DNA of 64,000 bases from Gloeocapsopsis crepidinum LEGE 06123 (GTDB lineage Bacteria > Cyanobacteriota > Cyanobacteriia > Cyanobacteriales > Chroococcidiopsidaceae), in NCBI RefSeq assembly GCF_015207655.1, contig NZ_JADEWN010000011.1, positions 39,183 through 103,182 of the forward strand, read 5' to 3'. The stretch's first letter is position 1. Each line of letters starts with the position of its first letter. Below are positions 26,280-35,452 of the stretch, one piece after another. The notes beneath the pieces were generated by a model. It ran no database searches. It was not told the DNA's origin and was given only the letters and a program-made list of their open reading frames with translations. The translations under genes and the position numbers were made by a program.

Positions 26280-26861
26280 CTATCTAATGTAATCCGTGAG
26301 AGTTTGACGCAGTTTGAGAAGTCCCCGCCGCGCTCTAGCTTTCACAGTACCTAGAGGAATTTCTAGTTGCTTGGCAATTTCTGATTGGCTAAGACCATCA
26401 TAGTAAGCCATGTGCAGAATTTGCTGTTGAGTGTCTGATAACTGGGAGAGTGCTGCTTGTACCTCCTGAGACTGTTCGCTACGAAAAACTTGTTCAAAAA
26501 GAGAATCAGTAACATGCTCTGCTTCACTGTCTCTCCACTGTCCAAAAAACTCGCGGGCTTTACTACGCGATCGCACTCGATCAATGGCTCGCGAGCGTGT
26601 CAAAATTGCCAAGAATGTTCTTAATGATCCTCGACTTGGATCGTAAGAAGACGATTGAGCAAGCTTGAGAAAAACATCCTGAGTGAGATCTTCTGCTTCT
26701 TGTGGATGACCAAGGATTTTGAGTGCTATTCCATAAACTAATCCAGCATGGCGATCGTAAAGAATGCCTAAAGCAACATCCTGACCAGCTTGTAGTGCGC
26801 GATATAGTTCTACATCTGTTTGGATTAATTTTTCAGTGTTGCCAGGTTGCTCAGAAGGCAT
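26280..26861 (-). CDS. ECF-type sigma factor
   Basis: 193 residues. Region 2: ALGILYDRHAGLVYGIALKI..AEDLTQDVFLKLAQ, with FLAILTRSRAIDRVRSR. Region 4: LSQLSDTQQQILHMAYYDGLSQSEIAKQLEIPLGTVKARARRGL. A group 3 sigma factor of cyanobacteria, probably activated when its anti-sigma partner, encoded immediately downstream, is released. Its target promoters and signal are not visible here. Confidence 0.92.
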   Translation of the reverse strand: MPSEQPGNTEKLIQTDVELYRALQAGQDVALGILYDRHAGLVYGIALKILGHPQEAEDLTQDVFLKLAQSSSYDPSRGSLRTFLAILTRSRAIDRVRSRSKAREFFGQWRDSEAEHVTDSLFEQVFRSEQSQEVQAALSQLSDTQQQILHMAYYDGLSQSEIAKQLEIPLGTVKARARRGLLKLRQTLTDYIR

Positions 26862-26959
26862 TGTACCTACTAAGAAGGTGTACTGTATGAGGTGATTGTA
26901 CGATTAATCTCATCTAAATCGAATTGAAATGGAAAGGCTTGTCCAATAGGCATATTCAC

Positions 26960-27319
26960 CTACAGATCGATTGATAGATTAGATGTTTCTGGTTGAAGTG
27001 TGTAGTTTGTAAGTCGCCAATCATTAGTTGTTGCTAGTGAAGTGCTAAGTGAACCATCAGCTTGTTTGTCAAGCTTCATCCAAAGCGTACCATGCTCGCC
27101 ACAAACAAATTCTTCAATCCAGGAGTTACCATCCACACATACCTCTTTAGTAGTTACCAGTAATGCTCCTTGGTGAGATATTTTTACACATCTTTGGTTT
27201 TCTAATACTCCTGTATGAGATAAAAAGTACTTGAGGCTGCCTACGCGCCACAATCGGCGATCGCATTTAGGGCAATAAAACCGCTGTACATTTTTCTGCT
27301 TACTACGTTTACTAGGCAT
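26960..27319 (-). CDS. Small zinc-ribbon-like hypothetical protein
   Basis: 119 residues with FYCPKCDRRLWRVG near the N-terminus and a second pair of cysteines at EVC and EFVCGEHG. A basic N-terminus (SKRSKQKN) suggests nucleic-acid contact. It is about 100 bp upstream of the ECF sigma gene on the same strand, so it may be in the same transcript. Function unknown. Confidence 0.6.
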   Translation of the reverse strand: MPSKRSKQKNVQRFYCPKCDRRLWRVGSLKYFLSHTGVLENQRCVKISHQGALLVTTKEVCVDGNSWIEEFVCGEHGTLWMKLDKQADGSLSTSLATTNDWRLTNYTLQPETSNLSIDL

Positions 27320-28065
27320 TAGAAACCTCTTATCTAGAATGGTGCTTTCAACAACCTAGTTTTTACACTGCGTAAATAGTGAATCATTAATTGTGTTCTT
27401 GCCTGACTTCATGAGGAACTTCTCAGCATGAGGAAGTCTTGTTTAGAAAGCAATTAACATTTAATAGATTAATTCAATCAAACGTCAGATGTGGAATAGC
27501 TATCTTCCCTATCCACGGCGCACTCAAATTTACCTAACAAGCTTTCTTCTTATAAACTCATGTTTTTTCACCATATTTCTCACAGCAAGCCGGAATTGAT
27601 TATTAAACACTGAGTCAGCGCTAACATCAGGTTCAATTAATGAGCTATACTTTGCTATGCAAATCTAGATTGATAATCAAGCTAAAAGCCCTATAAAGGA
27701 GTTCAATACTTTATTCTGTTTGTGTAGTAATTAGTAAACCAGTAAGACATCAAGATAGTATTACTGTCCCTTAAACACAATAAATTTTTATCAGAAAACT
27801 TTTTCCTTATAAGGCTTATAGCTCAAATATTGTATTATTTCGATAAACTGTTGTTGTACTACTGCACCTCTTAAAATGCATCATCTAGCAATATTTGCAA
27901 CTCACTTTTACTTTTGTAGACGATGCATCTGAAGTCTCAAATTACAATTTTTTCTCACTTCCATCATCAAGAGATGAACTAATATAGTCATCCTTAAAAA
28001 AGTTGGAATTTGATTGCGTTGCTTTTGAGAATTTTTTCTTAGTGACAACTTCAGGTTAAAATTTG
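27320..28065. other. 745-bp spacer without recognised gene
   Basis: AT-rich, with no convincing open frame on either strand. Near 27405-27445 a CATGAGGAA unit occurs twice and GACTTC/GAAGTC flank it, giving a weak fold-back structure. I see no RNA gene. Confidence 0.5.
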
Positions 28066-28863
28066 CTATCTACCTCTGGAAGTGATGGTAGCAGCAATAC
28101 CAATTAAATTACCTTTACGGAAGTTCCCTATAAAAGTAGCTCTTCCTGTTGATAGATCTACGGTATACAAAGATCTAGCCGCAGCAATAAATCCGACATT
28201 CTCTCCATTACGAGTAGTCACAATGTCAAATCCTGCAATTGGTGGTAGGTTAAAACCTAGCGATCCTACTGTCGTTAAAACACCATCATTGGGTGGATTC
28301 TGAAGAACTAAAGAATCAGAATCATAATCTAAATTATAAAGTGTGGTACTGCTAACTCCTGGTCTAGAGTTAGTATATGCAGAAGCAGTTACTCCTATTG
28401 CTTGAGGGGGATTGTAATTAAGCGGTTGATCGACGACGACTTCTCCAGTATCAACGTTGATTCTAAAATTCTCACCATTGTTTGCCACCAATCTCAATCT
28501 GTCAGCAACTGGATTGAAATCAACGCCGGATTGAAAGCCGCCACTAAAGCTTACTGATAAAGTGCTTACCAACTTAGCAACACCAGTGTCACTATTGATT
28601 GTGTATATCTTATCAGTGTCTGTAATTGCGTAAAGTTGACCATTCGCAGGGCGGATGTCTATTCCTAAAACGTTTCCGTCCACTCCTTGAATTTTGGTCT
28701 GATTAGAACGGCGAGAATTGTATTCATACGTAACTAATGTATTATCGGTCTTTAGCCCAATGATTTTGTACGCTGGTCTACTCAGCGCTGGGGCAAAAGC
28801 AGAAACCTGAAAACCTGCGGCTAAAAGTACTACTACTGCAGCTTTACCCAATCGATTAATCAT
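28066..28863 (-). CDS. DUF4394 exported protein
   Basis: 265 residues from ATG 28863, chosen because GGAGGGG precedes it and a proper signal peptide follows (AAVVVLLAAGFQVSAFAPALS). The mature protein is a beta-propeller-like series (NTLVTYEYNSRRSNQTKIQG, GIDIRPANGQLYAITDTDKI, GVDFNPVADRLRLVANNGEN, GFNLPPIAGFDIV) matching DUF4394. Probably periplasmic; role unknown. The upstream 27 codons of the open frame are not coding-like. Confidence 0.82.
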   Translation of the reverse strand: MINRLGKAAVVVLLAAGFQVSAFAPALSRPAYKIIGLKTDNTLVTYEYNSRRSNQTKIQGVDGNVLGIDIRPANGQLYAITDTDKIYTINSDTGVAKLVSTLSVSFSGGFQSGVDFNPVADRLRLVANNGENFRINVDTGEVVVDQPLNYNPPQAIGVTASAYTNSRPGVSSTTLYNLDYDSDSLVLQNPPNDGVLTTVGSLGFNLPPIAGFDIVTTRNGENVGFIAAARSLYTVDLSTGRATFIGNFRKGNLIGIAATITSRGR

Positions 28864-29033
28864 TACCCCTCCATCAACTTCTCTTTGTCGTAGTGAATTG
28901 GTTTGAACGACTCTAGTACGTCGCCAACAACGAATTGGATGCACTCACCTCAAAAAAATTTCTACATTTTTCTTGAAGTCTTCACTAGAGACAAGCTAAG
29001 CGATAGATTCTATAAGGGTTCTATAGAAATGAT

Positions 29034-30167
29034 CTATGTTCTGATTGTTTGCCACAGAGCATCATATTGTTGCTGTACGCTAGCAGTAAGTGGTAGCAAA
29101 AACTCACTGCGTTGCAATTGAGCATTAGTAAGTCTGATTTGCTCTCGATGCGTATTTCCTGATAATTCTGTGGCAATAGGTGAAGTTCCATTACTTCGTA
29201 ACGAAATTTGCTTTGCAATTTGGGGCTGCCAACAAAAATCGATCCATTGTGAAGCTAAAGTTGGTAAAACTGCATTAACTGGATTGACCCACAAATCTGC
29301 CCATAGTGCTGTTCCAGATTGAGGAACAACTGCCGCAATTTCGCGATAGCGCTGCATTACCGGTAAGACATCAGTTGACCACCCAACTGCTACCCAAGTA
29401 TCACCGATAATTAACGGCTCAATATATCGATTAGAACTGTATAGTCGCACTTGTTGATGTAAAGCTTGCAGTTGCTGTTCTAAGTTTGGGATTTCATCAA
29501 GGTTTTGCGCATTATAAGATTGACCTAATTTTTTCAGTGTTAAACCAATGATTTCCCGCGACTGATCGATGACAGAAATTCGCGATCGCAGTTCAGGACG
29601 CCATAAATCACTCCAATCAGTCGGCGTCCAACCCAAAGAATTAAATTTATCTCTGTTGTAGAGAATGACTGTACTACCCCACCGATAAGGCGCTGCCCAT
29701 ATTTGTCCTTGGGCATCAGGTACACCTTGCTGATTGCGTCTGACTAATTCTTGCCAGCGACGCGGTAAAGCATTCCAATTTTGCAGTTGAGTAATATCTA
29801 AAGGTTGAATCAGTTGCTGTTCAATGGCTGCTGTTAACCAGTAGTCTCCCAAAGTAATTAAGGCAGCAGGATTCGGTGACTGAGATTGCTGAGTCAAAAA
29901 GGGAAGCGATCGCGACTGCGGTGTCTGATTGGCTTGCTCGTGCCAAGCTTGTAATTGGTCAAATATCTCTTCTAATTGAGCAACAGGTGTAAACTTTACT
30001 TGTGGATTTTGCTGTATCTGCTGATGAAATCGATCAACAATAATAGGTGGTATTGAACCACGCAAAAATTGCACTTGCAGAGTCTCACTTGCCTGTGCAT
30101 TACACCCTGATAACATCTGTGACAGTGCTAAAGTCCCTGTCCCGAATAAAAAAGTCCGTCGATCCAT
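29034..30167 (-). CDS. Extracellular solute-binding lipoprotein, spermidine/putrescine or iron type
   Basis: 377 residues. The N-terminus MDRRTFLFGTGTLALSQMLSGC combines a twin-arginine-like start with a lipobox (LSGC). The body has the type-2 periplasmic binding fold: PAALITLGDYWLTAAIEQ, WAAPYRWGSTVILYNRDKF, WSDLWRPELRSRISVIDQ. It resembles PotD-type polyamine binding proteins. No permease or ATPase is nearby, so the ligand is unassigned. It starts 10 bp after the CpcS-like gene. Confidence 0.78.
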   Translation of the reverse strand: MDRRTFLFGTGTLALSQMLSGCNAQASETLQVQFLRGSIPPIIVDRFHQQIQQNPQVKFTPVAQLEEIFDQLQAWHEQANQTPQSRSLPFLTQQSQSPNPAALITLGDYWLTAAIEQQLIQPLDITQLQNWNALPRRWQELVRRNQQGVPDAQGQIWAAPYRWGSTVILYNRDKFNSLGWTPTDWSDLWRPELRSRISVIDQSREIIGLTLKKLGQSYNAQNLDEIPNLEQQLQALHQQVRLYSSNRYIEPLIIGDTWVAVGWSTDVLPVMQRYREIAAVVPQSGTALWADLWVNPVNAVLPTLASQWIDFCWQPQIAKQISLRSNGTSPIATELSGNTHREQIRLTNAQLQRSEFLLPLTASVQQQYDALWQTIRT

Positions 30168-30177
30168 AATTGAATTG

Positions 30178-30819
30178 TTACACGCTGCGCTGCTCTACAC
30201 CAAAGCCTACCAAATCGATTGTCGTGGGTATTTCATCAACATTGTCAGGTCGTTGGTAAGTTACAATTGTACGCAAGCGCAAGTTCGGCGCTACCATGCG
30301 CATCTGATCAACTGCGACTGAGCGTCGGTAGTAAGTTGTCATCTCTAAGGTTTGACGTGTAGATTGATATGTAAATCGCCCTACTGCTGTTCCCGCTTCA
30401 GAATAACCTTCATCTCGCAAATAAAATCCTTGAATCACCTCTCCTTGGCGTTCTGTAACAACTTGCGCAGCTACAGGAGATGGTAGCTTAATTGCTGTGC
30501 TTTCAGCCGAAATGTACGCATCTGACACAAATAAAGCTTGTAAACTCATCGACACAGTTTCACCAGTTTCTGAGCGAGTATCAAATGAAATCGCAAATCC
30601 TGGTAAGTTTTCTTGTTGCATTGTCGCTAATTGTACTGCTAGTTTTATCCCTGCTTGAGCTGATAATGTTAAAATCCGCTGCTTATCTGCTGATGTAATG
30701 GGTTCTACTTGATACTCAGTATAAGACCGTTCTATACTGCCTTGTGGCATTGAATGATAAGTGCGTTCTGTAGTCCATTTCCCGCTACAAGCAGTAAAAA
30801 ATTCTGGGAAACTAAGCAT
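30178..30819 (-). CDS. CpcS/CpeS-type phycobiliprotein lyase-like protein
   Basis: 213 residues with the lyase layout: FPEFFTACSGKWTTERTYH at the start (as in the CpcS opening FFxxSxGxWxSxRTxH), ETGETVSMSLQALFV in the middle, and MRMVAPNLRLRTIVTYQRP near the end. These lipocalin-like proteins attach phycocyanobilin to cysteines of phycobiliproteins. The PTTIDLVGFGVEQRS tail is unusual to me. No phycobiliprotein gene is in the window, so the target is open. Confidence 0.75.
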   Translation of the reverse strand: MLSFPEFFTACSGKWTTERTYHSMPQGSIERSYTEYQVEPITSADKQRILTLSAQAGIKLAVQLATMQQENLPGFAISFDTRSETGETVSMSLQALFVSDAYISAESTAIKLPSPVAAQVVTERQGEVIQGFYLRDEGYSEAGTAVGRFTYQSTRQTLEMTTYYRRSVAVDQMRMVAPNLRLRTIVTYQRPDNVDEIPTTIDLVGFGVEQRSV

Positions 30820-31256
30820 TATTTCTTAAATATATTGCTGCCTATCTATTTTCCCTCAATAGCCCATAGCTGGAAGATTTACTTTTATAAACTGTGCTAT
30901 CTGGGTTGATATTCTAATAGCGTGAGTATTATTACTAATTAGGCTTATTCATTGAGGCGATCGCTTCTTAAAATTTTACTTACCTAACAGCAAATATTTA
31001 TATTGCATAAATCCATAAAAATCAGCATTTATCAGGATTTTATCGACTGAATTTGCTGAAAAATTTACCGATCTACATAAATCAAGAAGTTACTGCTTTA
31101 TGCTGATATTTATTTCTATTGAGAATCACAGATTAATGTATCGCTTCAAAATCAACATTATCAAAAGTTAAATGTTTCATAAGTAGCGTTAACTTTGCTA
31201 TTTTGTTGCCTAGCATAGAGAGATATATTCCTTCGGGCAATGAGGCAGTTAATTTT
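30820..31256. other. Divergent spacer without recognised feature
   Basis: About 430 bp between the CpcS-like gene and the coiled-coil gene, AT-rich, with one HIP1-like site near 30957. I see no repeat or RNA gene. Confidence 0.45.
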
Positions 31257-31628
31257 ATGGAACCGTTACAAAAACAAGTCGTTACCTTAAGCCACAAAGT
31301 CGATACGTTATATCAAGCAATTGAAGCACTCAACGGTAGAGTTTCTGAAGCATTGTCAGAGTGTCGCTTAGCTCCTACACAAGAAACACAGCATTCTCTA
31401 CACAACATAGAAGTCCGTTACCCAAGCCAGGGATATAAAGCTTCAAAATCAACAATGGGACACAAAGACGTGCTAGAAGACAGTAACAGTCTCGACAATC
31501 AGCGTCAAAGTGGTGAGAAGGAACTTGCACCAGAAATTCAAATTCAGCGCCTGACAGCACAGCTAACAGCTGCATACAATCGAATTGCAGCTTTGGAAGA
31601 GCAACTACTAGCACAAAGAATTCACTAA
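31257..31628 (+). CDS. Coiled-coil hypothetical protein
   Basis: 123 residues. The N-terminus (LQKQVVTLSHKVDTLYQAIEAL) and C-terminus (QIQRLTAQLTAAYNRIAALEEQLL) have clear heptad patterns; the middle is polar and probably flexible. ATG 31257 is preferred to the TTG at 31203. Function unknown. It converges on the CobT gene. Confidence 0.6.
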   Translation: MEPLQKQVVTLSHKVDTLYQAIEALNGRVSEALSECRLAPTQETQHSLHNIEVRYPSQGYKASKSTMGHKDVLEDSNSLDNQRQSGEKELAPEIQIQRLTAQLTAAYNRIAALEEQLLAQRIH

Positions 31629-31650
31629 AACTAACGCTAATTACTAATCG

Positions 31651-32760
31651 CTAACAGCTGAAGGTTGTTGAGTAACGGTCTAGTAAAGCTTCGATTATCT
31701 GTAAAAGTTGAATTTGGTTCCAATTTTGAGTTAAGCAAGCAGCAATGCAGCAACCGCCAGCTGCGACACCTTCCTTGACATAACCCTGTTCATAAACCTG
31801 TAGTTGAGGATATCGAGAATTTTTAAAACTTAGTTCTGTAGCAAGCAAAGAGACTCTGCCAATAAGTTGTGCTAACTCAACGGTATTCCCAGTAGGATCT
31901 TCTGCAACCCAACGAGTAGTTCCGACAACGACTTCTTCAGGCTGCCACGAGATCTTAAACGTTTCGGCTAATGCTTGCATCAAGGCGTATACAGCCAGCA
32001 TTTGTGTACCACCAGCAAGAAGCACACCTTTAGAACGACTCAGTGCGATCGCCATCCCAGCTACCGCAATTTGCATCGGATCGCCCACTGCGGCGATTAG
32101 TGCTAGAGGATCTTGCAGCGATATTTCGTCTGTGAGTTGGGCACGTTGTAACCCTAATTGAACCAGTGCCAACTTCTGTTCGTGATTGCAAATGGGGTGA
32201 CTACTGTTCACTTTTCCAGCTGCGGCAATACCCAATCCTGTCAAAACTGCAAGTGCTGTTGTTGTGCCGCCGACGACGCACTCGCCCAAAATAACATAGT
32301 CCTGCGAGTGACGTGCTAGTTGTTCGCCCCAGTACACGCCTTGTTCCCATAGATGTTTAACTGTTGCTAGTTCCAACGCACAGCCTTGACTTAAACATTT
32401 GGCGACAGTACCACCTAAATCGATCGTCGGTACGCTAGGGAGGTAAGGTAATCCAGCATTAAAAAGATAAATTGGTAATGCAAGTGCTTCTGCAACAGCA
32501 CGCGAAATAAAGACGGGAGAAGCACCTGCTTGTAGCGGCGGTAAAGGATATTGCGGCTGAGGCTGGGGACCATTAAATAGAAATTCTGCATCTGCGATCG
32601 CAGTATATTTCCGCGCTTGTGGAGTACTGCCAGCAGCAGAAATCCCTGAAATTAATCCCGTTTCAGTAAAACCTAAAACACAAGCTAGTACAGGAGAACA
32701 ACCACGATACCGCCGCAGCCACTCTTTACCTTGCTCTTCTTGGGTGTAAACATGAATCAT
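31651..32760 (-). CDS. cobT: CobT-like nicotinate-nucleotide phosphoribosyltransferase (TIGR00303 type)
   Basis: 369 residues. It differs from enterobacterial CobT but has the conserved core of the cyanobacterial/archaeal branch: GECVVGGTTTALAVLTGLG, GDPMQIAVAGMAIALSRSKGVLLAGGTQM, and KEGVAAGGCC near the end. It should activate the lower-ligand base for cobamide assembly, which in cyanobacteria is adenine (pseudocobalamin). It follows the DUF2232 membrane protein by 34 bp, a spacing filled by TTAGCAA-type heptamers (32770-32797). Confidence 0.85.
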   Translation of the reverse strand: MIHVYTQEEQGKEWLRRYRGCSPVLACVLGFTETGLISGISAAGSTPQARKYTAIADAEFLFNGPQPQPQYPLPPLQAGASPVFISRAVAEALALPIYLFNAGLPYLPSVPTIDLGGTVAKCLSQGCALELATVKHLWEQGVYWGEQLARHSQDYVILGECVVGGTTTALAVLTGLGIAAAGKVNSSHPICNHEQKLALVQLGLQRAQLTDEISLQDPLALIAAVGDPMQIAVAGMAIALSRSKGVLLAGGTQMLAVYALMQALAETFKISWQPEEVVVGTTRWVAEDPTGNTVELAQLIGRVSLLATELSFKNSRYPQLQVYEQGYVKEGVAAGGCCIAACLTQNWNQIQLLQIIEALLDRYSTTFSC

Positions 32761-32794
32761 GAATAATAATTAGCAATTAGCAATCAGCGGTTAG

Positions 32795-33499
32795 CTACTC
32801 TTCATAATCCATTAAAACTTGCACCCATTGTGGCGGACGCGGAATTGAATTGCCTAAACGATCAAGAAGGAACCAGGCTGCTAGGTGGACGACAAATAAG
32901 TAAACGATATTTTGAACAAATACAAGGGCGATCGCGCCTGCTTCAATTAATAAAACACTCGGTTGAACTAGTATTCCTAATCGCAAAAATGCCCATTCTG
33001 CAAATCTTGTCACTTGGGTAATTGTATATACCCAAAGATCTTCACCTGATAAAACCGATAATATCCAAAATCGAAAGAAGAAACCAATTGTCCCTAATAA
33101 CGCACCTAGGACGATTGAAACGACCCAAGGAGCGCGACGATGCCATGCCGCACCAAGCAATACCCCCATCAAAGCAAACGGCATAATGTATAAAATACCG
33201 CGAGTTGGCCCTAAAAGTACCGATAGCAGCAATCCTGAAACTCCAGTTGCCATCCATGCCGCCCTAGCTCCCCATCGCAGGTAAACTAGTGCAATAGGTA
33301 CAGGGAAGAAGATTCGTAAAAGTGGTCCTAGCGATATGTAGTAATTGATAAACCAAATTAAGCTTGCGGCACTAGCGAGAAATGCAGTTTCTACCATTTT
33401 TAAAGGAGCAGAATTGCTTCGGGCTGCTAATGGTTGACTCACAGATACTTCTGTATGTGGTAAAGCATTTTCCTCGTTGCGACTGACAGAATCACTCAT
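32795..33499 (-). CDS. DUF2232 membrane protein
   Basis: 234 residues with an N-terminal cytoplasmic stretch and about six helices (TAFLASAASLIWFINYYISLG type start, PFALMGVLLGAAW, VSIVLGALLGTIGFFFRFW). The shape recalls substrate-binding (S) components of ECF transporters, to which DUF2232 is related. Being upstream of cobT in one operon, it may carry a cobamide-pathway molecule; this is inference. Confidence 0.75.
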   Translation of the reverse strand: MSDSVSRNEENALPHTEVSVSQPLAARSNSAPLKMVETAFLASAASLIWFINYYISLGPLLRIFFPVPIALVYLRWGARAAWMATGVSGLLLSVLLGPTRGILYIMPFALMGVLLGAAWHRRAPWVVSIVLGALLGTIGFFFRFWILSVLSGEDLWVYTITQVTRFAEWAFLRLGILVQPSVLLIEAGAIALVFVQNIVYLFVVHLAAWFLLDRLGNSIPRPPQWVQVLMDYEE

Positions 33500-33605
33500 G
33501 TAATTTCTTATAAAAAGATAACCATAACTCTATTCAAAAGGAATTGGGGATTAGAGATTAAGGATCAAGCTTATTTTCTGACCTCTGAACCGTAGCCTCT
33601 GATCC

Positions 33606-34304
33606 CTACATTATCAATCGTTCTAGTGCTTTTAGACTCGGAATAGAGAGTATTTGTTGTTGACGCAGGATTAACCCTTTTTTTTCTAATTTTGTGAGTA
33701 CTCTTGTCACTGTTTCTCGTGCCAAACCACTCAAACTACTTAATTCTCGATGCGGTAAGTTAGGAATTTGGATTCCTGTTTCATCTTGTATTCCTTGTCC
33801 TTCTGCCAAAAATAATAGAGTATCGGCAACGCGTGAAACACTGTCAGACTCCCGCAGTCGTAAGCGGCGATTAACTTGCCGCAAGCGTCGTGCCATTAGT
33901 TGTGATAATCGAATTCCTGCCAAAGGTTCGGTTTGAATTAAAGCAACAAAATCGTGTGCGGGCATACTGCCAATAATAGTAGGAGTCAGTGTAATTGCAT
34001 CTGTTGAGCGGGGGGCTTCATCCAAAGCAGCCATTTCACCAAAGATCTCTGCTTTACCTAAGATGTTAAGCGTGACTTCCTTGCCATCGAGATTGTAAGT
34101 CCGGATTTTTACCCAACCCTCGAGAATAAAATAAACTGAATTGCCCCAGTCATTTTCTAGTAAAATAACTTGATTTGCTGGATGTGTCCGCGTAACAAGA
34201 TGAGCAGTCGCTTTTTCCACAGCTATTGTAGGCATTCCTCGAAAAAAAGGTGCCGAGTAGATTGATGGATTGACAGGTTTGTGAGAGGTGTATTGGTCAT
34301 CCAT
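33606..34304 (-). CDS. CRP/FNR-family regulator, SYCRP1-like
   Basis: 232 residues from ATG 34304. The cyclic-nucleotide domain includes VILLENDWGNSVYFILEGWVKIRTYNL and the phosphate-binding cassette IFGEMAALDEAPRSTDAI, with Arg and Ser retained, so cAMP binding is plausible. The C-terminal HTH reads LPHRELSSLSGLARETVTRVLTKLEKKGLI. This is close to cyanobacterial SYCRP1 and unlike NtcA. The open frame extends 33 codons upstream into surE, but those lack family similarity. It is downstream of surE on the same strand. Confidence 0.85.
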   Translation of the reverse strand: MDDQYTSHKPVNPSIYSAPFFRGMPTIAVEKATAHLVTRTHPANQVILLENDWGNSVYFILEGWVKIRTYNLDGKEVTLNILGKAEIFGEMAALDEAPRSTDAITLTPTIIGSMPAHDFVALIQTEPLAGIRLSQLMARRLRQVNRRLRLRESDSVSRVADTLLFLAEGQGIQDETGIQIPNLPHRELSSLSGLARETVTRVLTKLEKKGLILRQQQILSIPSLKALERLIM

Positions 34305-34360
34305 AAATTGATTTTGCGAGCGGCTTGCTGTGGATTTGCATTTGAATAAAGAGCTTGGAA

Positions 34361-35038
34361 TTAAAGTTTGATCTGAGTCACAGCGATGCGTCCTGAGAAA
34401 CAAACATCAACGTCGCTTCCAGGAGTGCGATCGCGCATAGCATATTCTCCTACATAAAATAAATTTTCTCCCTCAACACGATATTTTAATGGTAGTGGTT
34501 GCTTGCATGGTCCACAAAATACGACCTCTGGATCGGGTTCTCCTGGCTCTAAGTGAGGCAAATTCACATTCCAAAAAGTTCCTGATACCCAAGGGCGCTG
34601 TAGCAAATCTGCTAAAACATGAGCTGTCCAACGGGCTGCAACATCCCATTCAACATTTTTTTTTCCTTTACGATAATGAGAAATCGCAATACCTGGAACT
34701 TGATGAAACGCTGCTTCCCTAACTGCAGCGACTGTTCCAGAGATGTAAGTGTCTGCCCCCATATTTCCTCCAGCATTAATTCCCGACAAGACAGCCTTGA
34801 CATCACAAAATAAATGTGATAAGGCAACACGTACGCAGTCTGCTGGAGTTCCGGCGATCGCATATTCGGTTTGAGATCTTTGCTCGATATGAATTGGTTG
34901 AGTTGTCGTAACTTGATGACCACAACCAGAAAGATGTGCTTTGGGAGCAACTAAAACTCCTTGACCATTCACTGCTTTAAGTAACGCTCGAATTCCAGGG
35001 GCGTCAATCCCGTCATCATTTGTGAGAACTAAAGTCAT
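34361..35038 (-). CDS. surE: 5'/3'-nucleotidase SurE
   Basis: 225 residues. The metal site is TNDDGIDAPGI at the N-terminus and SGINAGGNMG in the middle, with APKAHLSGCGHQVT and ISGTVAAVREA. SurE dephosphorylates nucleoside 5'- and 3'-monophosphates and short polyphosphate. The family's usual ~250 residues are slightly shortened at the C-terminus. Confidence 0.95.
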   Translation of the reverse strand: MTLVLTNDDGIDAPGIRALLKAVNGQGVLVAPKAHLSGCGHQVTTTQPIHIEQRSQTEYAIAGTPADCVRVALSHLFCDVKAVLSGINAGGNMGADTYISGTVAAVREAAFHQVPGIAISHYRKGKKNVEWDVAARWTAHVLADLLQRPWVSGTFWNVNLPHLEPGEPDPEVVFCGPCKQPLPLKYRVEGENLFYVGEYAMRDRTPGSDVDVCFSGRIAVTQIKL

Positions 35039-35452
35039 TTGGTAGGGATATATAACAGAGGTTAGGGAGATTATTGTTTTTAAGGGTGGAAAATTTAATA
35101 TTAACGTTTTGTTGACTTGTTACATTTGCAGTTTTTCAACAATTTTTGACTGAGTTTTTTCCTAATTTGTTAGAAATCTCAGAAATTAAATTCATGGAGC
35201 AGTTAGTGAGTTTTTAACCTCTGACTTCTGACCTGTGAACCGAAGGTCTGCGAAGCGCGTCCCCTAACCCCTTCTGTTGCGGTAGTATTTTGAGATGAAA
35301 GCAATTGGTAGTTGGTGAATAGCTTAAACAAAACATGTGAACTCGTAAATGGATAACTTGCTGCGTTTAAATTTAGTGTATGTCGGTTTTCTCACAAGCT
35401 AAAGGCTAACAGCTAATTGCTTTTTTATTCGTCGTCTATCGGGTTTGTTCCG
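35039..35452. other. Divergent spacer with degenerate short repeats
   Basis: Around 35216-35275 lies a run of CTCTGAC/TTCTGAC/CTGTGAA heptamers followed by a CTGCGAAGCGCGTCCCCT unit, a cyanobacterial dispersed repeat type. A related CTGACCTCTGAACCGTAGCCT run occurs at 33578-33605. No gene seen. Confidence 0.5.
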
